Shown piece by piece: positions 7,424 through 13,769 of a stretch of DNA of 13,769 nucleotides. The notes beneath the pieces were generated by a model, which had not been told where the DNA came from, ran no database searches, and saw only the letters and a list, made by a program, of their open reading frames with translations. Origin of the DNA: Planctomycetes bacterium UBA1146 (lineage in GTDB: Bacteria > Planctomycetota > UBA8108 > UBA1146); NCBI GenBank assembly GCA_002311345.1, contig DCAA01000001.1, positions 104,114-117,882 on the forward strand, read 5' to 3'. Within the stretch, counting starts at the first letter, position 1. The number at the start of each line of letters is the position of its first letter. The position numbers and the translations under genes were made by a program.

Positions 7424-10218
7424 GGCGTCCTCCAGGTCTCGACCACACCCCAGGGGCGAGCGATCTTGACTCGATCGCCTTCGACTCGTGGAGGCGGTTG
7501 TACCCAGTGGACCGGGCGATAATTGCCCTCCGACGGAACATCGGTCAGGGCTCTGTGGGCTGTTCCGGTCTCATCGAGTTGCCACAGCCGGTCTGCCAGC
7601 AGTAACGCGTGATCTCCCCAGCGTCCGAGAGCCGCCACACGCAACTGAGGTCGATCACGCTCATCGGGTAGCGGTGGTGCAGAGATTTGGCGGACCGTTT
7701 CGCCGTCGAAATGTGCCAGCCACGTCTCTCCTTGCTGCTGGCCGAGGATGAAGGTTCCACTGCCAGTCGAGACCAGTTGGTAACCGCCGATCCTCGGCAG
7801 GGTATGGACGCTCTCTCCGGTCACCAGAGTGCCACCGAGAGCATCGAGCAGGATCAATTGCCCATCGTCGTCGAGTGTGCCTCCCGCGAACCCCGCGCTC
7901 TCCAGGAACCCGCCGATAACTCGCTCGACATGCTGGGCATCGATGATGAGTGGTTCGCGCGCCAGCAACAGGAAGCGAGGAGTACTCCGGGCGTCGAGGA
8001 TCTCGATCAGACGAGGTGTCACCGCATCGGCCCAGGGAAGTTCCGGTCGAAGCGTAGGAGCCGGCAGCGGTGCGAACCCTCCAACTCCCGACAGCGGCGG
8101 TTGCAGCAACTGTTTCCACCACAGCGCCCGTGCTGCACCCCGCTCAAAGTATCCGACCAGACCGGAGTCTGTGACGACGACCCGATCGCCATACCCTGCC
8201 GTCACCAGTAACCGTTCTCCTGCAGGCAGTAGTGGTTGCGGCGCATCGATACTCTCGACCAGAGGATGGGAGGCGCTTGGCCGGATCCCATGGCGACGGG
8301 TGCCCTCCAGGATGAGACCCGTGGTCGGCAGTGGCGCCGAGGCGGTCACGTTACGGTGGGAGGGAGTTCGTTCCATCGGCAGGGATCTCGCTGTCACGGA
8401 AGGGGCCAGCGGAGTGAAGAAACCGGACACGCCAGCGACATCCACCCACCACGCGTCGTCTCCGAAGGGTCGAAAATCGATCCACCGGATGAGTGACAGA
8501 TCACGTGCGCGTGTGGCAGCCGCCTCGCCAAAGGACTGTATCGCAGCAGTCATCCGCGGCGGCTCGGATGCCACACGTAGCAGATTCTTGCGGTCGGGGA
8601 TTCCAAAGATCCGCGCCAGGATCGAGTTTCTGGGCAGTCCATCGGCACCTCTCAACGAGCCACCGTCAGTGGATACCAGTTGTAGTAGCACCCGCGCTTG
8701 TGTCCCTGCCTGCTCGACCACCTGCAGTGAACGGCCATCACCTTGCAGCCACACATCGTCTGCGATGCGCAGTCGAACCCCGGCGGCTGCATCAGCCACG
8801 CCGTCGAAAACTCCGGTGGGATGCCATCGATGCAGGGAATAGGCCTCATCGATGGGGGGTTGTCCCGGTCGTCGGACCGGCTCTCCATCGACACTACCGA
8901 GCAGCGCTCCGGGTGTCCCCGGTTGCGGCGAGGGAAGCAGATCGAGGGGATCCATCGCTGAAGAATCCAGTTGTTGTTTCCACCGCGCCTCGATACCCGG
9001 TAGCCACTCGACGGCGACCTCGCAGTCAGGACAGATGCGCGCGGCGCGGTGGATCCAATCCGGGTTTTGCCGCAGCCGACCCGCCTGGAACCACAGACTC
9101 GCCTCCATCGGAGTCCCTTCGAAGGCGCGCAGCGCCGCCGCCTGAGCAAGGGTCGCATCGTTTCCTACGGTGGAACGGCGCAATTGTTCCTCGATACTTT
9201 CGGGCAGACGATCGGGACCGAGCCAGCCTGGTTTCTGGTGATCGAGGATCAGACGGGTGCTTACATCCTGACGTGTCCGGCCACCGCCGCCCATGCGCCA
9301 GAGGGCCACCGCCCGACGGGCTGCCGGCTCGTCGTTGGCATCGAGTCGTTCGAGGGCCACTCTCAGACTTGGCAATTGCTCCGGTCGGAACGGATTCGAC
9401 AGCAACATCGCCTCGATGCCCATCGAGGCGCGCCAACGAGCTCCCGATTCCGCCGCCTCGTCGATCAACGATTGGGTTCCCCAGCGTTTTACTCCCAGCA
9501 GGCGCGCCAGTTGCAGGCGCAGACGTCGGTCTTCGAGTTGTGCCCCTTGCTCGAGCAGTATTTGCGCTCGGTGGTCGAGACCGCCGTGGATCGCCATCTC
9601 GAGGGCCGCATCGAGCTCTTCTCTCTGTTCGAGTACGGTACTGGCCCACTGCCACTGTCCCGATCTCTCGGCCAGCAATGTGATCGTCTCGGTCGCGATC
9701 TCATCGACAGTGATCGGCGGGGTCGCTCCCTCGAGCAGACTCAGGCCGAGGCGGATGTCGGCAAAGAAAGAGGACTCCAGCTCCTTTCCGGCGATGATGC
9801 GAGCCTTCTCGGGCCAGCCTCCGGCCAGCCACAGCCGTGCCAGTCGATGGCGGGTGGCGGGAACATCAGTAACCTCCAGGGAGGCTTCGAGAAGTTCGAC
9901 GGCGCGTTGCACCCAGCCCTCTTCGATGGCGATGGTGACTGCTGCAGTCAGGGTCGGTAGAGAGCGATTCTGAAGACCGTTGGCGCCGATGGCATCGATC
10001 AGTTCCAGCATGCGTCCCTGGTCGTGGGCCCACAGGGAGGCCCGTTCCACGATCGCTTCGTCTCCAGGTGCCGATGCGATCAGCGAGACGATCGCCTCCA
10101 GGGCGTCATCGGCACAGGCGTGCAATCTTGTAGCGGGAATCACTGTCAAGAGAGCCACTAACAACCACGTCCCGGGGAACAATGCGGAGACAGGGGGCAG
10201 CACGGTGATGATCCTCAT
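7420..10218 (-). CDS. Exported helical-repeat plus beta-propeller-like protein of unknown function in a MoxR operon
   Basis: 932 residues from the ATG at 10218, chosen because it forms an ATGA overlap with the MoxR stop (10215-10217) and begins a signal peptide. The frame stays open upstream to 10395, but that part is inside moxR and not coding-like. Residues 1-34 are a signal sequence (core TWLLVALLTVIPA, cleavage near LHA|C; the lipobox is poor because His is at -2). Residues about 38-420 are Ala/Leu/Glu-rich amphipathic helices with a TPR-like look (ERASLWAHDQGRMLELIDAI, RAVELLEASLEV, RHRLARLWLAGGWPEKARII). After a Pro-rich linker (about 428-460), the rest is beta-rich with recurring short strands (VRLRIADDVWLQGDG, RVVVTDSGLVGYFERG, ALLLADRLWQLDETG), as in a WD40/PQQ-type propeller. 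No catalytic motif is visible. It is probably an extracytoplasmic scaffold, possibly the client or sensor of the MoxR set. I do not recognise the family; the domain calls rest on pattern only. Confidence 0.75.
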   Translation of the reverse strand: MRIITVLPPVSALFPGTWLLVALLTVIPATRLHACADDALEAIVSLIASAPGDEAIVERASLWAHDQGRMLELIDAIGANGLQNRSLPTLTAAVTIAIEEGWVQRAVELLEASLEVTDVPATRHRLARLWLAGGWPEKARIIAGKELESSFFADIRLGLSLLEGATPPITVDEIATETITLLAERSGQWQWASTVLEQREELDAALEMAIHGGLDHRAQILLEQGAQLEDRRLRLQLARLLGVKRWGTQSLIDEAAESGARWRASMGIEAMLLSNPFRPEQLPSLRVALERLDANDEPAARRAVALWRMGGGGRTRQDVSTRLILDHQKPGWLGPDRLPESIEEQLRRSTVGNDATLAQAAALRAFEGTPMEASLWFQAGRLRQNPDWIHRAARICPDCEVAVEWLPGIEARWKQQLDSSAMDPLDLLPSPQPGTPGALLGSVDGEPVRRPGQPPIDEAYSLHRWHPTGVFDGVADAAAGVRLRIADDVWLQGDGRSLQVVEQAGTQARVLLQLVSTDGGSLRGADGLPRNSILARIFGIPDRKNLLRVASEPPRMTAAIQSFGEAAATRARDLSLIRWIDFRPFGDDAWWVDVAGVSGFFTPLAPSVTARSLPMERTPSHRNVTASAPLPTTGLILEGTRRHGIRPSASHPLVESIDAPQPLLPAGERLLVTAGYGDRVVVTDSGLVGYFERGAARALWWKQLLQPPLSGVGGFAPLPAPTLRPELPWADAVTPRLIEILDARSTPRFLLLAREPLIIDAQHVERVIGGFLESAGFAGGTLDDDGQLILLDALGGTLVTGESVHTLPRIGGYQLVSTGSGTFILGQQQGETWLAHFDGETVRQISAPPLPDERDRPQLRVAALGRWGDHALLLADRLWQLDETGTAHRALTDVPSEGNYRPVHWVQPPPRVEGDRVKIARPWGVVETWRTP

Positions 10219-11195
10219 CCGAGATGCGCCACCGCCCGGTCCACTGCCGAGACGATCTGAGACGGTCCGAGGCCATTCAGTTCGCCCTCGAGCGAGATGA
10301 CCAGCCGGTGACGGATCGCCTCGTGACGCCAGCGGCGCCAGTCTTCGTCCGCCATGTGGGTGCGCCCGGCTCGAAGAGCCTCGACCTTGCCACACAGGAT
10401 CAACGCTTGCAGAGCACGCACACCTGCACCCAGTCGAACGCCTTCCTTCACCTCATCGGGGGCGCAAGGATCCGTCGGTCGTGTCGCTCCGACCCAGCGC
10501 GCTGCCCGTTCGATGACGGAATCGGCGACGATCACTCTTCGGACGGTGCGCTGCATCTGTGCAAATTGTTGCGGATCGAGCAGTGAAGAGACCTCAGGGT
10601 CCTGCTCCTGGGTCGTGACTGCGGCGATTCGTGCCAGAACATCCGATCCCGGGTCGGGCAGAGGAACCTCGAGCAGGAATCGATCGCGCTGCGCCTCAGG
10701 AAGTGGGTAGGTGCCCTCCATCTCGATGGGATTTCGAGTGGCGATGACGCTGAAAAGAGGATCGAGCGGGTGCCGGGTTCCGGAGATGGTGACGGTTCGT
10801 TCCTGCATCGCCTCGAGCAGCGCCGACTGAGTCCGAGGGGTGCCACGATTGATCTCGTCTGCGATGAGCAACTGTGTGAAGATGGGACCCGGGCGAAACT
10901 CGATTCGATCTCCCTCGGTTCCCGGCAGCAACGTCTCTCCTCCGAGGATGTCAGCGGGCAACAGGTCCGGGGTGAACTGAATTCGACCACGCGAGAGTCC
11001 GGAGACCCGGGCCAGTCCCTCTGCCAGTTTCGTCTTGCCGGTTCCAGGCACGCCGACGAGCAACAGATGCCCCCCTGACAGCAGGGTGGCGCTGGCTGCA
11101 GCGACCGCATCGTGCTGGCCGAGGATCACTTCCTCGATGGAGGATCGAAGTTGTAGGTCCTGTTCGCGGAATCTCCGTGCCGAATCATCCACCAC
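10215..11195 (-). CDS. MoxR family AAA+ ATPase
   Basis: 326 residues. Starts at GTG 11195, preceded by a strong GGAGGGAG Shine-Dalgarno about 8 nt upstream, and overlaps the stop of the previous gene by 11 bp. Walker A is GVPGTGKT (48-55) and Walker B is LLIADEIN with Asp113-Glu114. Sensor 1 lies in ATRNP (Asn155), and the family motif PLPEAQRDRF (164-173) includes the likely arginine finger Arg172. FTPDLLPADILGGE (74-87) is the standard MoxR segment after Walker A. The C-terminal lid domain (about 200-326) is present, so the protein is full length. MoxR ATPases act as hexameric chaperones that remodel or load cofactors into target complexes, usually with VWA-domain partners. Here the partners are encoded directly downstream: the DUF58 and BatA/VWA proteins. 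Its stop is in an ATGA overlap with the next gene, so translation is coupled. Confidence 0.95.
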   Translation of the reverse strand: MVDDSARRFREQDLQLRSSIEEVILGQHDAVAAASATLLSGGHLLLVGVPGTGKTKLAEGLARVSGLSRGRIQFTPDLLPADILGGETLLPGTEGDRIEFRPGPIFTQLLIADEINRGTPRTQSALLEAMQERTVTISGTRHPLDPLFSVIATRNPIEMEGTYPLPEAQRDRFLLEVPLPDPGSDVLARIAAVTTQEQDPEVSSLLDPQQFAQMQRTVRRVIVADSVIERAARWVGATRPTDPCAPDEVKEGVRLGAGVRALQALILCGKVEALRAGRTHMADEDWRRWRHEAIRHRLVISLEGELNGLGPSQIVSAVDRAVAHLG

Positions 11196-12393
11196 CGTCT
11201 CGCTCCCTCCCTCGTAGAAGGTTCCAGTAAAGGTCGATCACTTCGATCCAGCGCGGTTCCAGACGAGGATCATCCCGGACACGGTCCCACGAGGAGGAGG
11301 AATCGCTCCGGGTCGGGGCTCTTCCTGTCGCTGGGGTGTCGCCTTCGGTCACGATTCCACCATCGATGCGGATCTGTTCATCGAGTTCTTCCACCCCTGG
11401 GGGAGCAGAAGAAACCGGTTCCAGCAGCCTTGGGGAGTCACTTCCTCCGCTGGCCAGATCGCCGGAAAGAGACCCAGATCGACTGCCAGGAGTCGCGCCG
11501 CGTGCGATCGGTGCACCGCTCGCCTCGATGCCAGGGATCGGGACGGAGCCGCGCTCTCCAACTGGACGATCTGTAGCGATCCATCGTTCCAGTAGTTGGC
11601 GACGCGGATCGGAGTCCAGCAGCCGGCCTAGCGCAGTCTCCAGAGCCTTGCGATCGCGGCCAAGCAGCGCAGGGGGTGGTTGTGGTGGCGCAGATCCTTG
11701 ACGCAGATGCTCGGTCAGTTGGGCGAGTTGTGTGCGACCGGCCAGGGCGAGGGCTGCATCTTCGCGACCACGTAGCAACTGGGCCGAGATCGACTGATCC
11801 GCCGCGAGCGAACTCTCATCGACCAGCTCCCCCGAGGAACCGGAAGCCGCGTTGATCCGGGCAACCTGCGCTGGAGATCGGTCGGGGAGAGGATCTTGCA
11901 ATGAACCGAGCATTAGCGCCATCAGGGTCAACGTGAGCGAAATCAGAGGCGATGGGAAGGGAGCGAGCCGATGCAGAGCTGCGTGGCTCGGGAGAGGCAG
12001 TTGGGCGCTGCGTGCTCGCAGTGATTCTCCCCAGGGATCCTCGTTTCGGTCGCGATGACAGTGAAGAATCGTCTCGACCAGAGCCGTGCTCTCCAGCGTC
12101 GAGTCCCAGATCCGGGGCCACAGAGCCCGCACCCTGAAACGCTGGTAGAGGGCGCTGATCGATGCCCCCACGACCAACAGGCTGATCGCGTTGAAGAGCC
12201 CCGATTGAATTTCGGAGGTCATTATCCACAGCAGGGCAGAGACAGGCAGAGTGATCCATATTCCCGTCACGGCTCCCCTGAGGAAAGCGTGACGTCGGAT
12301 CCTCAGGCGTCCGGCACGCAGACGTGGATCAGAAACGATCTGCTGCGACCATTGCCGGCCAGGATGATCATTTGTCATGGCGGTTTCGGGCAC
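11185..12393 (-). CDS. Membrane protein heading the MoxR operon (tentatively DUF4175-like)
   Basis: 402 residues. I chose the GTG at 12393 because GGGAGGA lies 7 nt upstream; an ATG five codons later (12378) has no clear ribosome site. Three hydrophobic helices are visible at about residues 38-59 (AVTGIWITLPVSALLWIM), 65-84 and 147-166 (PLISLTLTLMALMLGSLQ). The first is preceded by an Arg-rich stretch (RLRAGRLRIRRHAFLRG). After the third helix comes an Ala/Leu/Gln-rich helical part, then a long Gly/Ser/Pro-rich, probably disordered linker (about 290-370). The C-terminus LEPRWIEVIDLYWNLL resembles the short 'P-x-R-Y-x-x-x-V-x-x-Y-F' ending often found in membrane proteins of MoxR/Bat loci. The N-terminal arrangement recalls DUF4175 proteins of the same loci, but it is far shorter than most and the assignment is weak. 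It is the first gene of the operon and overlaps moxR by 11 bp. It may be the membrane anchor for the C-terminal helix or for MoxR. Confidence 0.75.
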   Translation of the reverse strand: MPETAMTNDHPGRQWSQQIVSDPRLRAGRLRIRRHAFLRGAVTGIWITLPVSALLWIMTSEIQSGLFNAISLLVVGASISALYQRFRVRALWPRIWDSTLESTALVETILHCHRDRNEDPWGESLRARSAQLPLPSHAALHRLAPFPSPLISLTLTLMALMLGSLQDPLPDRSPAQVARINAASGSSGELVDESSLAADQSISAQLLRGREDAALALAGRTQLAQLTEHLRQGSAPPQPPPALLGRDRKALETALGRLLDSDPRRQLLERWIATDRPVGERGSVPIPGIEASGAPIARGATPGSRSGSLSGDLASGGSDSPRLLEPVSSAPPGVEELDEQIRIDGGIVTEGDTPATGRAPTRSDSSSSWDRVRDDPRLEPRWIEVIDLYWNLLRGRERDGGG

Positions 12394-12470
12394 CGGGCTT
12401 CCTCCCGCGGGTCACATCGAAGGGGACACTCACAGGATAGCCTGTCGAAGCGCTCGAGGCACCGTCTCCC

Positions 12471-12499
12471 TTGACACCTGCTCGTGGCGGGAGCAGGAT
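12471..12499 (+). promoter_or_regulatory. Putative sigma-70 promoter of the small ORF, with an inverted repeat in the spacer
   Basis: A perfect TTGACA (12471-12476) is followed after 17 bp by CAGGAT (12494-12499), which keeps the key A and T of the -10 box but is otherwise weak. The predicted start is near 12506, giving a leader of about 59 nt before the ATG at 12565. The perfect inverted repeat CCTGCTC / GAGCAGG (12477-12483 and 12491-12497, 7-bp centre) fills the spacer and touches both boxes, the usual place for a repressor operator. Consensus reading only. Confidence 0.4.
12477..12497. repeat. Perfect 7-bp inverted repeat (possible operator)
   Basis: CCTGCTC at 12477-12483 and GAGCAGG at 12491-12497 are exact reverse complements around GTGGCGG. 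The repeat lies between the -35 and -10 boxes of the putative promoter. If transcribed from elsewhere it would be a short hairpin; there is no T-run after it, so a terminator is unlikely. Confidence 0.45.
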
Positions 12500-12564
12500 C
12501 CTGACCAACAAGACGGGAGGACCGGAACCGGGTCGTCAGTACGAGTACAGCTGGGGGATACACT

Positions 12565-12732
12565 ATGGCGGAACAGTTGAACCAGTACGCGCGTGTGCAC
12601 GAAATCGTTCCGGTTGAGAGTTGGAGGAAAGACGGAGTAGAGGGCTGGCTTTTCCGTGATCGGGAGAATCAGACCATCTTCGTCGAGTCTTCCGAGTTGT
12701 TGGGTCAGCAACCTGCCACCGAGGCAAGTTAG
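12565..12732 (+). CDS. Small hypothetical protein, 55 residues
   Basis: An ATG at 12565 opens a 55-codon frame ending in TAG at 12730. GGGGGA (12553-12558) lies 6 nt upstream as a fair ribosome site, and a TTGACA promoter sits about 90 bp upstream. The product begins MAEQLNQYARVHEIVPVESW and continues with GWLFRDRENQTIFVESSELL. It is acidic, has no signal peptide, membrane segment or Cys, and looks like a small soluble beta-rich protein. It is transcribed away from the MoxR operon and followed by a tRNA gene. I do not recognise a family. Against it being real are its short length and the lack of comparison; for it are the amino acid composition, the ribosome site and the promoter. Confidence 0.5.
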   Translation: MAEQLNQYARVHEIVPVESWRKDGVEGWLFRDRENQTIFVESSELLGQQPATEAS

Positions 12733-12766
12733 GACGCAGTTCAAGCGTTCGCGGTGTTGAGATGTC

Positions 12767-12784
12767 GGGAGGCGCAAGCCTTCC
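12767..12784 (+). other. Hairpin with GCAA tetraloop downstream of the small ORF
   Basis: GGGAGGC (12767-12773), loop GCAA (12774-12777), GCCTTCC (12778-12784): a 7-bp stem with one G-U pair capped by a GNRA tetraloop, 35 nt after the small ORF's stop. No T-run follows, so it may be a factor-dependent end, an RNA-stabilising hairpin, or chance. Confidence 0.35.
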
Positions 12785-12865
12785 ATCTTCGAGATCCGGA
12801 CCGGTTCCCCGTTTTCTTGATTTCTCTCTCTGGCTAGAGCAAGAAAGTAGTGTGCGGAAGTTTCG

Positions 12866-12939
12866 CGGGGCGTAGCTCAGTTTGGCAGAGTGCCTGCTTT
12901 GGGAGCAGGAAGTCGGAGGTTCGAATCCTCTCGCCCCGA
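12866..12939 (+). tRNA. tRNA-Pro (anticodon UGG)
   Basis: 74 nt folding as a full cloverleaf. The acceptor stem is CGGGGCG / CGCCCCG (12866-12872 with 12932-12938), with discriminator A at 12939. The D arm starts TAGCTCAG and the D stem closes with GAGT. The anticodon stem CCTGC / GCAGG encloses TTTGGGA, giving anticodon UGG. The T arm is GGAGG-TTCGAAT-CCTCT. The C1-G72 pair with A73 is the identity feature of bacterial tRNA-Pro. CCA is not encoded; TTG follows. It reads proline CCA codons and, by wobble, other CCN codons. A promoter is not obvious in the 130 bp upstream. Confidence 0.95.
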
Positions 12940-12983
12940 TTGCTTTTCAGACAGGCGCATATCGACAGTAATCGAATAATGTC

Positions 12984-13016
12984 TGCGGCCCTCCTCCTTA
13001 CCGGATGAGGGCCGCA
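12984..13016. terminator. Strong hairpin, possible bidirectional terminator
   Basis: TGCGGCCCTC (12984-12993) and GAGGGCCGCA (13007-13016) form a perfect 10-bp stem with a 13-nt loop. It sits 44 bp after the tRNA-Pro gene and 44 bp after the stop of the minus-strand gene at 13061, between two convergent transcription units. There is only a modest T content after it in either direction, so intrinsic termination would be weak. Confidence 0.45.
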
Positions 13017-13060
13017 TTCTCCTGTGCAATCCACTGTACGGACAACATCTTCTCACCGTA

Positions 13061-13769
13061 TCAAAGACAGACCGGCTCCTGTTCACAGGGCAAGGTCGAA
13101 TCCAGATCGGGCCCACACTCACTGGTTGGCGCTGGAGGTTGTGGACCGCCGTTGAAGATGCTTTCGAGTAGGTAGATCGCATCACTGATATCAAGAAGAC
13201 CGTCATCGTTGGAATCGAGGGCCAGTGCGCAGGGGGGCAGCCCGACCGCGAATACCGTCATGACAATCTGGTAGGCATCCGAGATATCTATGGCCCCGTC
13301 ATCATTACCATCTCCACGGATGAAGAAGACACTCTCACACACATCCGGAATTCCGTTGGAGTCGCTGTCGAGGGCTCCTGCGGCGATATCACAGGCGTCC
13401 GGGATCCCGTTGGAGTCACAGTCGATGGTGTCATCGAAGCCCGGGCACTGATCTTCCCCGTCACAGACGCCATCTCCGTCCGAATCGTTTCCAGGGTCCT
13501 GTGGACAGGGATCTTCGCTTTCACAGAGACCATCTCCATCCGCATCGTTTTCCGCATCGATGGGACATGGATCCACGTCACCGCAGAGACCATCTCCATC
13601 GAGGTCGTTGTCGGGATCGAGTGGGCAACTATCGACGTCGCCACAGATCCCATCGCCATCGATGTCGTTGTCGGCATCGAATGGACAACTGTCCACGTCA
13701 CCGCAGATCCCATCGCCATCGGCATCGTTGTCGGCATCGAGAGGACAACTGTCGATGTCGCCACAGATT
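13061..13769 (-). CDS. C-terminal part of a secreted thrombospondin type 3 repeat protein with a dockerin-like end
   Basis: The frame is open from the right edge (first full codon at 13768) to TGA at 13061-13063, 235 residues; the start lies outside the window. About five consecutive 20-residue units fit the pattern C-G-D-V-D-S-C-P-x-D-x-D-N-D-x-D-G-D-G-I, the DxDxDG calcium-binding signature of thrombospondin type 3 (TSP3) repeats. Two variant units follow, containing DCDSNGIPDAC and SDSNGIPDVC. From FFIRGDGNDDG to the C-terminus is a dockerin-like module with two DISDA helices (DISDAYQIVMTVF, DISDAIYLLESIF) and the end EQEPVCL. TSP3 regions are rigid, calcium-loaded spacers in secreted and surface proteins. 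The dockerin-like module matches that of the nuclease at 1712-3682 in order and spacing. The N-terminal function is unknown. Confidence 0.9.
   Translation of the reverse strand, partial: ICGDIDSCPLDADNDADGDGICGDVDSCPFDADNDIDGDGICGDVDSCPLDPDNDLDGDGLCGDVDPCPIDAENDADGDGLCESEDPCPQDPGNDSDGDGVCDGEDQCPGFDDTIDCDSNGIPDACDIAAGALDSDSNGIPDVCESVFFIRGDGNDDGAIDISDAYQIVMTVFAVGLPPCALALDSNDDGLLDISDAIYLLESIFNGGPQPPAPTSECGPDLDSTLPCEQEPVCL
13441..13769 (-). repeat. 60-bp tandem DNA repeats encoding TSP3 units
   Basis: About five and a half copies with an exact 60-bp period starting at 13441, 13501, 13561, 13621, 13681 and 13741, the last cut by the window edge. The copies at 13621 and 13681 are the most alike, sharing the core CAGATCCCATCGCCATCG, while the outer left copies are more diverged. 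Each copy encodes one 20-residue calcium-binding unit, so unit number can change in frame. Confidence 0.85.

Larger units (their letters stand above)
12394..12564. other. 171-bp divergent intergenic region
   Basis: Lies between the minus-strand MoxR operon and the plus-strand small ORF. It holds the TTGACA promoter and 7-bp inverted repeat described separately. For the operon I see only a strong ribosome site (GGGAGGA) before 12393 and a weak -10-like TATCCT on the minus strand without a convincing -35, so the operon promoter is not identified. No coding frame is convincing here. Confidence 0.5.

Noticed and set aside
8493..9683. A 396-codon plus-strand open frame, and others nearby (7829-8842, 9049-9960)
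   Set aside because: They lie opposite the 932-residue exported protein, have Arg/Pro/Ser-rich low-quality products and no ribosome site, and contradict the ATGA-coupled gene on the other strand.
10219..10395. N-terminal extension of the 932-residue protein to position 10395
   Set aside because: The extra 59 residues are Arg/Gly/Pro-rich, lie inside the moxR C-terminal region, and would bury the signal peptide; the ATG at 10218 in the ATGA overlap fits better.
3606..12393. Reading the operon as a MoxR-based anti-phage defence system
   Set aside because: MoxR and VWA genes occur in some proposed defence systems, but here there is no nuclease, protease or other effector in the operon, and the membrane and exported members fit an envelope-related MoxR/Bat-type locus better.
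12834..13034. Minus-strand frames across the tRNA (products containing GERIRTSDFLLPKQAL or SGREDSNLRLPAPKAG)
   Set aside because: These are the well-known false proteins produced by translating the antisense strand of a tRNA gene.
1..13769. Very frequent ATCGAT / CATCGA / GATCGA words on both strands
   Set aside because: They track codon use (ATC, GAT, CTC, GAG in frame) in Asp/Ile/Leu-rich proteins and show no fixed spacing outside the 60-bp TSP3 repeats.

Overview
The window looks like a chromosomal segment of a Planctomycetota bacterium, probably a marine environmental lineage. The main evidence is two unlinked exported proteins that end in the dockerin-like module common in that phylum (an F-x-RGD-x-N-x-D start, two DISDA / NIADA helices and a Cys near the C-terminus). 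A MoxR / DUF58 / BatA-like gene set of a type frequent in planctomycetes and large secreted mosaic proteins support this. No mobile element, CRISPR array or rRNA is seen. The lineage is an inference from protein style, not from a marker gene.

Layout, left to right. (1) Positions 1-1535, minus strand: a secreted protein, cut by the window edge, built from six tandem repeats of about 90 residues that resemble carboxypeptidase-regulatory-like (Ig-fold) domains. (2) A 176-bp divergent promoter region. (3) 1712-3682, plus strand: a secreted endonuclease I family nuclease followed by an FN3 domain, a lamin-tail domain and a dockerin-like C-terminus. (4) 12393 down to 3606, minus strand: a tightly packed five-gene operon in the order membrane protein, MoxR AAA+ ATPase, exported helical-repeat / beta-propeller-like protein, DUF58 protein, and BatA-like / VWA / amidotransferase-like membrane protein. 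The first junction overlaps by 11 bp and the other three by 4 bp (ATGA). The last gene runs 77 bp into the 3' end of the convergent nuclease gene. (5) 12394-13060: a divergent intergenic region with a TTGACA promoter, an unannotated 55-codon small ORF, a tRNA-Pro(UGG) and a strong hairpin. (6) 13061-13769, minus strand: the C-terminal part of a protein with thrombospondin type 3 (calcium-binding) repeats, encoded by 60-bp tandem DNA repeats, and a dockerin-like end.

The operon is the most system-like element. MoxR ATPases with DUF58 and VWA partners are generally thought to act as chaperones or metal-insertion factors for envelope or enzyme complexes. Here the DUF58 protein has lost one residue of the metal-binding DxSxS motif. 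A 932-residue exported protein of unknown role sits between MoxR and DUF58. The terminal VWA protein combines a BatA-like membrane half with an amidotransferase-like / VWA half. The flanking genes encode secreted or surface proteins, so the window as a whole concerns the cell envelope and exterior.
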